Positions 49,070 through 52,041 of a stretch of 52,041 nt of DNA are shown here, in pieces. Origin of the DNA: Bacteroidota bacterium (lineage in GTDB: Bacteria > Bacteroidota > Bacteroidia > Chitinophagales > Chitinophagaceae); the NCBI GenBank assembly GCA_013286485.1, contig JABDFN010000002.1, positions 1,062 to 53,102 of the forward strand. Direction: 5' to 3'. The notes beneath the pieces are model-generated. The model made no database searches. It saw only the letters and a list, made by a program, of their open reading frames with translations, and had not been told where the DNA came from. The first letter of the stretch is position 1, and every line of letters begins with the position of its first letter. Both the position numbers and the translations under genes were made by a program.

Positions 49070-50011
49070 TTATTTTAATAATCTCATTCTTATTAAAAGG
49101 ATGCTCCCTATAACAGAGGGTATTATTAAATTTAACGCCCACAGCCCTATCGTAGCAGCTAAGATACCTATTGTATTTGCAGAAAAGTGATGAAATAAAA
49201 ACAAACTCACTTGTCCGCGTTCACCCAGTTCTGTTAATGCGATAGAGGGAATGACTGCCATGACCCCAAAAAACAGCGCTGACATCCAATATCCGTCCCA
49301 TAAGGGTATATGTACATTCATCCACCGCAAACAAAACAATAACTGTGCCGTAAACACGCCATACCTTAATAATGAAATTGATAAAATTGTTAACTGTTCT
49401 TTAAAACTGAAGCGTTGTAGCAATTGCCCATATATATTATACCTTCTGGTCCAGGCATATTTTTTAAGTATTGGCAGCCATGTTTCAAATCTGAAATAGA
49501 CAAGTAACAGAAATATAGAAACGAGAACAGAACATACCAATGTTATTTGCGACGTTATACCGGGGAATGCTATATTATAATAAATGAGTCCGAGCGTTCC
49601 GAAAATAAAAACAGTTACCAATTGCGCTACCGCACCTAATACCGACACACTGATAAGCCTGATGGTATTTGTTCGCTTCATATATAGTAAGCGTCCGGGA
49701 TATTCGCCTAAGCGATTCGGAGTAACAATAGAAAAAGCAAGCCCGGCGAGAAAACTGAATAATGCCTGTTTGAATGAAGTACGTTGTGCAGAGCTTGCCA
49801 ACAATTGCCATTTCTTACTTTCCAGGGCTATGTTCACAGGCATTAATAAAACGGCTAACCATAAAAATATTGCAGGACCTGTTTGCTGCCAAGCTTGTGC
49901 ATCTACATGTAGCAATTGCTTATGCACCTGCAAATAAATGCCCAATAAAAGCAATGCAGATATAGTTCCGCCTATCAGGTAATTGAGCCATATTTTGGTA
50001 TTTTTGTTCAA
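49070..50011 (-). CDS. Lysylphosphatidylglycerol synthase TM-region family (UPF0104-like) membrane protein, TTG start
   Basis: ALESKKWQLLASSAQRTSFKQALFSFLAGLAFSIVTPNRLGEYPGRLLYM. Confidence 0.85.
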   Translation of the reverse strand: MNKNTKIWLNYLIGGTISALLLLGIYLQVHKQLLHVDAQAWQQTGPAIFLWLAVLLMPVNIALESKKWQLLASSAQRTSFKQALFSFLAGLAFSIVTPNRLGEYPGRLLYMKRTNTIRLISVSVLGAVAQLVTVFIFGTLGLIYYNIAFPGITSQITLVCSVLVSIFLLLVYFRFETWLPILKKYAWTRRYNIYGQLLQRFSFKEQLTILSISLLRYGVFTAQLLFCLRWMNVHIPLWDGYWMSALFFGVMAVIPSIALTELGERGQVSLFLFHHFSANTIGILAATIGLWALNLIIPSVIGSILLIRMRLLK

Positions 50012-50022
50012 TACATTCTTTT

Positions 50023-50622
50023 TTGCGAGATCAACCTCATATTATACTTGGCATAGACCCCGGCACTTTAGTAATGGGATATGGACTCATTGCCATAAAC
50101 AAAAATAATATTTCATTGGTGGAAATGGGGGTATTACAACTTGCCAGGAATAAAAACCATGCTGAAAGGCTGCAACTTATTTATAAAAAAATGGATAGCC
50201 TTATAAAACTGCATAGCCCGGTACAAGTAGCAATAGAGGCCCCCTTTTTTGGTAAGAATGTTCAAAGTATGCTAAAGCTGGGCAGGGCGCAGGGTGTAGC
50301 CATTGCTGCCGCTATGATGGCAGGGCTGGAGGCTGTAGAATATGCTCCCCGCAAGATAAAGCAATCCATTACAGGCAGAGGAGGCGCTACTAAAGAGCAA
50401 GTATGGCAAATGTTGCAACATATATTGAAATTTGAAGATGATATACGCTTCATGGACGCTACTGATGCAGTAGCGGTGGCGTTATGTCATCATTATCAAA
50501 ACCGATCAAATAAGATAAAGGGAGGGAATGGAATGCAGAAACCCACACTTAAAAAAGCAAATAAAAAAGGGAATGACTGGGCAAATTTTATCTCATTGAA
50601 CCCAAATAGAATAAAAAAATAA
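50023..50622 (+). CDS. ruvC: Crossover junction endodeoxyribonuclease RuvC, TTG start
   Basis: ILGIDPGTLVMGYGLI; VAIEAPFFGKNVQSMLKLGRAQGVAIAAAM; FMDATDAVAVALCHHYQN. Confidence 0.95.
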   Translation: MRDQPHIILGIDPGTLVMGYGLIAINKNNISLVEMGVLQLARNKNHAERLQLIYKKMDSLIKLHSPVQVAIEAPFFGKNVQSMLKLGRAQGVAIAAAMMAGLEAVEYAPRKIKQSITGRGGATKEQVWQMLQHILKFEDDIRFMDATDAVAVALCHHYQNRSNKIKGGNGMQKPTLKKANKKGNDWANFISLNPNRIKK

Positions 50623-50737
50623 TGTGCTGTAACAATATTTTTAATACTTTAGAAATCCCATAGAAGGGAGGTTATTTGTAGTATATTTATATGTGTAGTA
50701 TAATTGAAGTGTTTATTGGGAGAAACAATGTTCTGCA

Positions 50738-51430
50738 ATGTCAGATATAAAAGCCAAAATATTATTAGTAGAAGATCACGCAACGCTGTCTTTTGTTATA
50801 AAAGAAGCCTTGCAAAAAACCGGCTATGAGGTAGTTCACTGTTCCGATAGCGAAACGGGCTGGCAACAATTTATGAAGCACAATTTCGACCTGTGCTTAC
50901 TGGATGTGGTATTACCTAAAAAGAATGGTATGTACCTCGCAAGCCAGATACGCGCCATCAATGATACGATTCCGATCCTAATGCTTACATCCAAGAATAT
51001 GGATGACGATAAAATAGCAGGATTTCAAAGTGGCGCTGATGATTATATAACAAAGCCATTCAATCTGCAAGAGTTATTATTGCGTGTACAGGTATTTTTA
51101 AAACGTACCAAGAAGAAAGAGGAAGGCCAGACTTCTTTTAAAATAGGCAACCTTGATTTTGATTATAAAAACCTTATTCTAAAAGACGGGAAAACAGAAC
51201 ATCAGCTTACCCAGAGAGAAGCCGACCTGATAAAATTCTTATGCCAGAATAATAACAGGGTGCTTAAAAGAGATGAAATTCTTATGCAAGTATGGGGTAA
51301 GGAAGATTATTTCCTGGGAAGAAGCATGGATGTATTCATTACAAAAGTGCGCAAATATCTCAGAGATCAACCAGGAGTGGAATTACAAACAGTACATGGC
51401 ATCGGGTTTAAATTTGTTTACAACCCATAA
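50738..51430 (+). CDS. OmpR-type response regulator (orphan, paralogue of 46190-46885)
   Basis: ILLVEDHATL..LLDVVLPKKNGM..LTSK..GADDYITKPFNLQELLLRV; LTQREADLIKFLCQNNNRVLKRDEILMQVWGKEDYFLGRSMDVFITKVRKYL. Confidence 0.95.
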   Translation: MSDIKAKILLVEDHATLSFVIKEALQKTGYEVVHCSDSETGWQQFMKHNFDLCLLDVVLPKKNGMYLASQIRAINDTIPILMLTSKNMDDDKIAGFQSGADDYITKPFNLQELLLRVQVFLKRTKKKEEGQTSFKIGNLDFDYKNLILKDGKTEHQLTQREADLIKFLCQNNNRVLKRDEILMQVWGKEDYFLGRSMDVFITKVRKYLRDQPGVELQTVHGIGFKFVYNP

Positions 51431-51439
51431 GTGGTATCG

Positions 51440-52041
51440 CTATTTTACAATAGATACATCTCCCTTCATAAATATAGGTTGACCAGTAGCGCATATAGCA
51501 TTTAATATATAAACATATACATCCGGTTTTGCCGCCTTGCCTTTATAAGTACCATCCCAGCCATATGAAGGATCATTAAGCGGAAAGTCATGCACATCAT
51601 ATAGGAGCTCACCCCATCTGTCATATACACTAAACCTCTTTACAACATCAATGCCTTGCCCGCTTGGGTAAAACCTGTCATTCTTGCCATCACCATTAGG
51701 TGTGAAAGTGTTAGGAACAAATACCTGGCTGTTCTCGCAGGTGACATCAATTTTTATGCTTGCAGTAGCATCACAACCTGCCATGCCATATACGTGTATT
51801 GAATATGTAGTTGTTTTCAGCGGCGTAGCTATTGGATCAGGGCAATATATACAACTCAATCCGTCTGGTGGTGACCATAAATAGGAAACAGCGTTCTGAA
51901 CAGTAGCATTTAATTGCACACTGCTTCCGGCAACAATAGTTTTGTTACTGCCGAGACTTACGGTTGGTATTGGAAACACTACGACGTTCACATAACCGCT
52001 ATCTGTAAAACAAGTGCCTTGTTTTATTATTACTTTATAAC
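51440..52041 (-). CDS. T9SS type B (gliding-motility-associated C-terminal domain) secreted protein, truncated by window edge
   Basis: VFVPNTFTPNGDGKNDRFYPSGQGIDVVKRFSVYDRWGELLYDV...GWDGTYKGKAAKPDVYVYILNAICATG; frame stays open to 52041 (…VIIKQGTCFTDSGYVNVVVFP). Confidence 0.9.
   Translation of the reverse strand, partial: YKVIIKQGTCFTDSGYVNVVVFPIPTVSLGSNKTIVAGSSVQLNATVQNAVSYLWSPPDGLSCIYCPDPIATPLKTTTYSIHVYGMAGCDATASIKIDVTCENSQVFVPNTFTPNGDGKNDRFYPSGQGIDVVKRFSVYDRWGELLYDVHDFPLNDPSYGWDGTYKGKAAKPDVYVYILNAICATGQPIFMKGDVSIVK

Overview
This is a 52-kb chromosomal window from a Bacteroidota organism, probably Chitinophagaceae-like. That placement is inferred from gene content: GldH, PorP/SprF, T9SS type A and B C-terminal domains, DUF3098 beside ftsX, and a fused E1 alpha/beta. 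Most of the window is ordinary, densely packed housekeeping sequence: gyrB, mfd, pyrG, ubiX, nth, msrB, rsmI, purS, pssA, gpmI, an EnvC-like gene, yicC, gldH, rnhB, ftsX, ruvC. Interspersed are secreted or lipoprotein genes of unknown function and four T9SS-type cargo genes, one of them cut by the right edge. I found no CRISPR array, rRNA, tRNA, prophage or recognisable defence island. The non-routine signals are: (1) a Y1/HUH REP-associated tyrosine transposase (RAYT-like) gene next to a 74-bp-period array of double-hairpin repeats, with an inverted copy, a decayed copy at the transposase stop codon and a solo copy about 8 kb away; (2) a perfect 88-bp fold-back at the left end, probably an assembly or library artefact that truncates gyrB; (3) a tandem 22-bp TTACCGCAG element inside an outer dyad between two T9SS cargo genes; (4) a secreted protein with seven 65-aa repeats, a predicted seven-bladed propeller; (5) an EnvC-like protein whose LytM zinc ligands appear lost; (6) two orphan OmpR-type regulators and one orphan kinase; (7) a head-to-head TTG/TTG gene pair at ruvC; (8) a hairpin-rich intergenic island upstream of the E1 gene. 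The RAYT/repeat family is the best candidate for a little-described system. Its general class (REP/RAYT) is known, and whether this family is new needs database searches.
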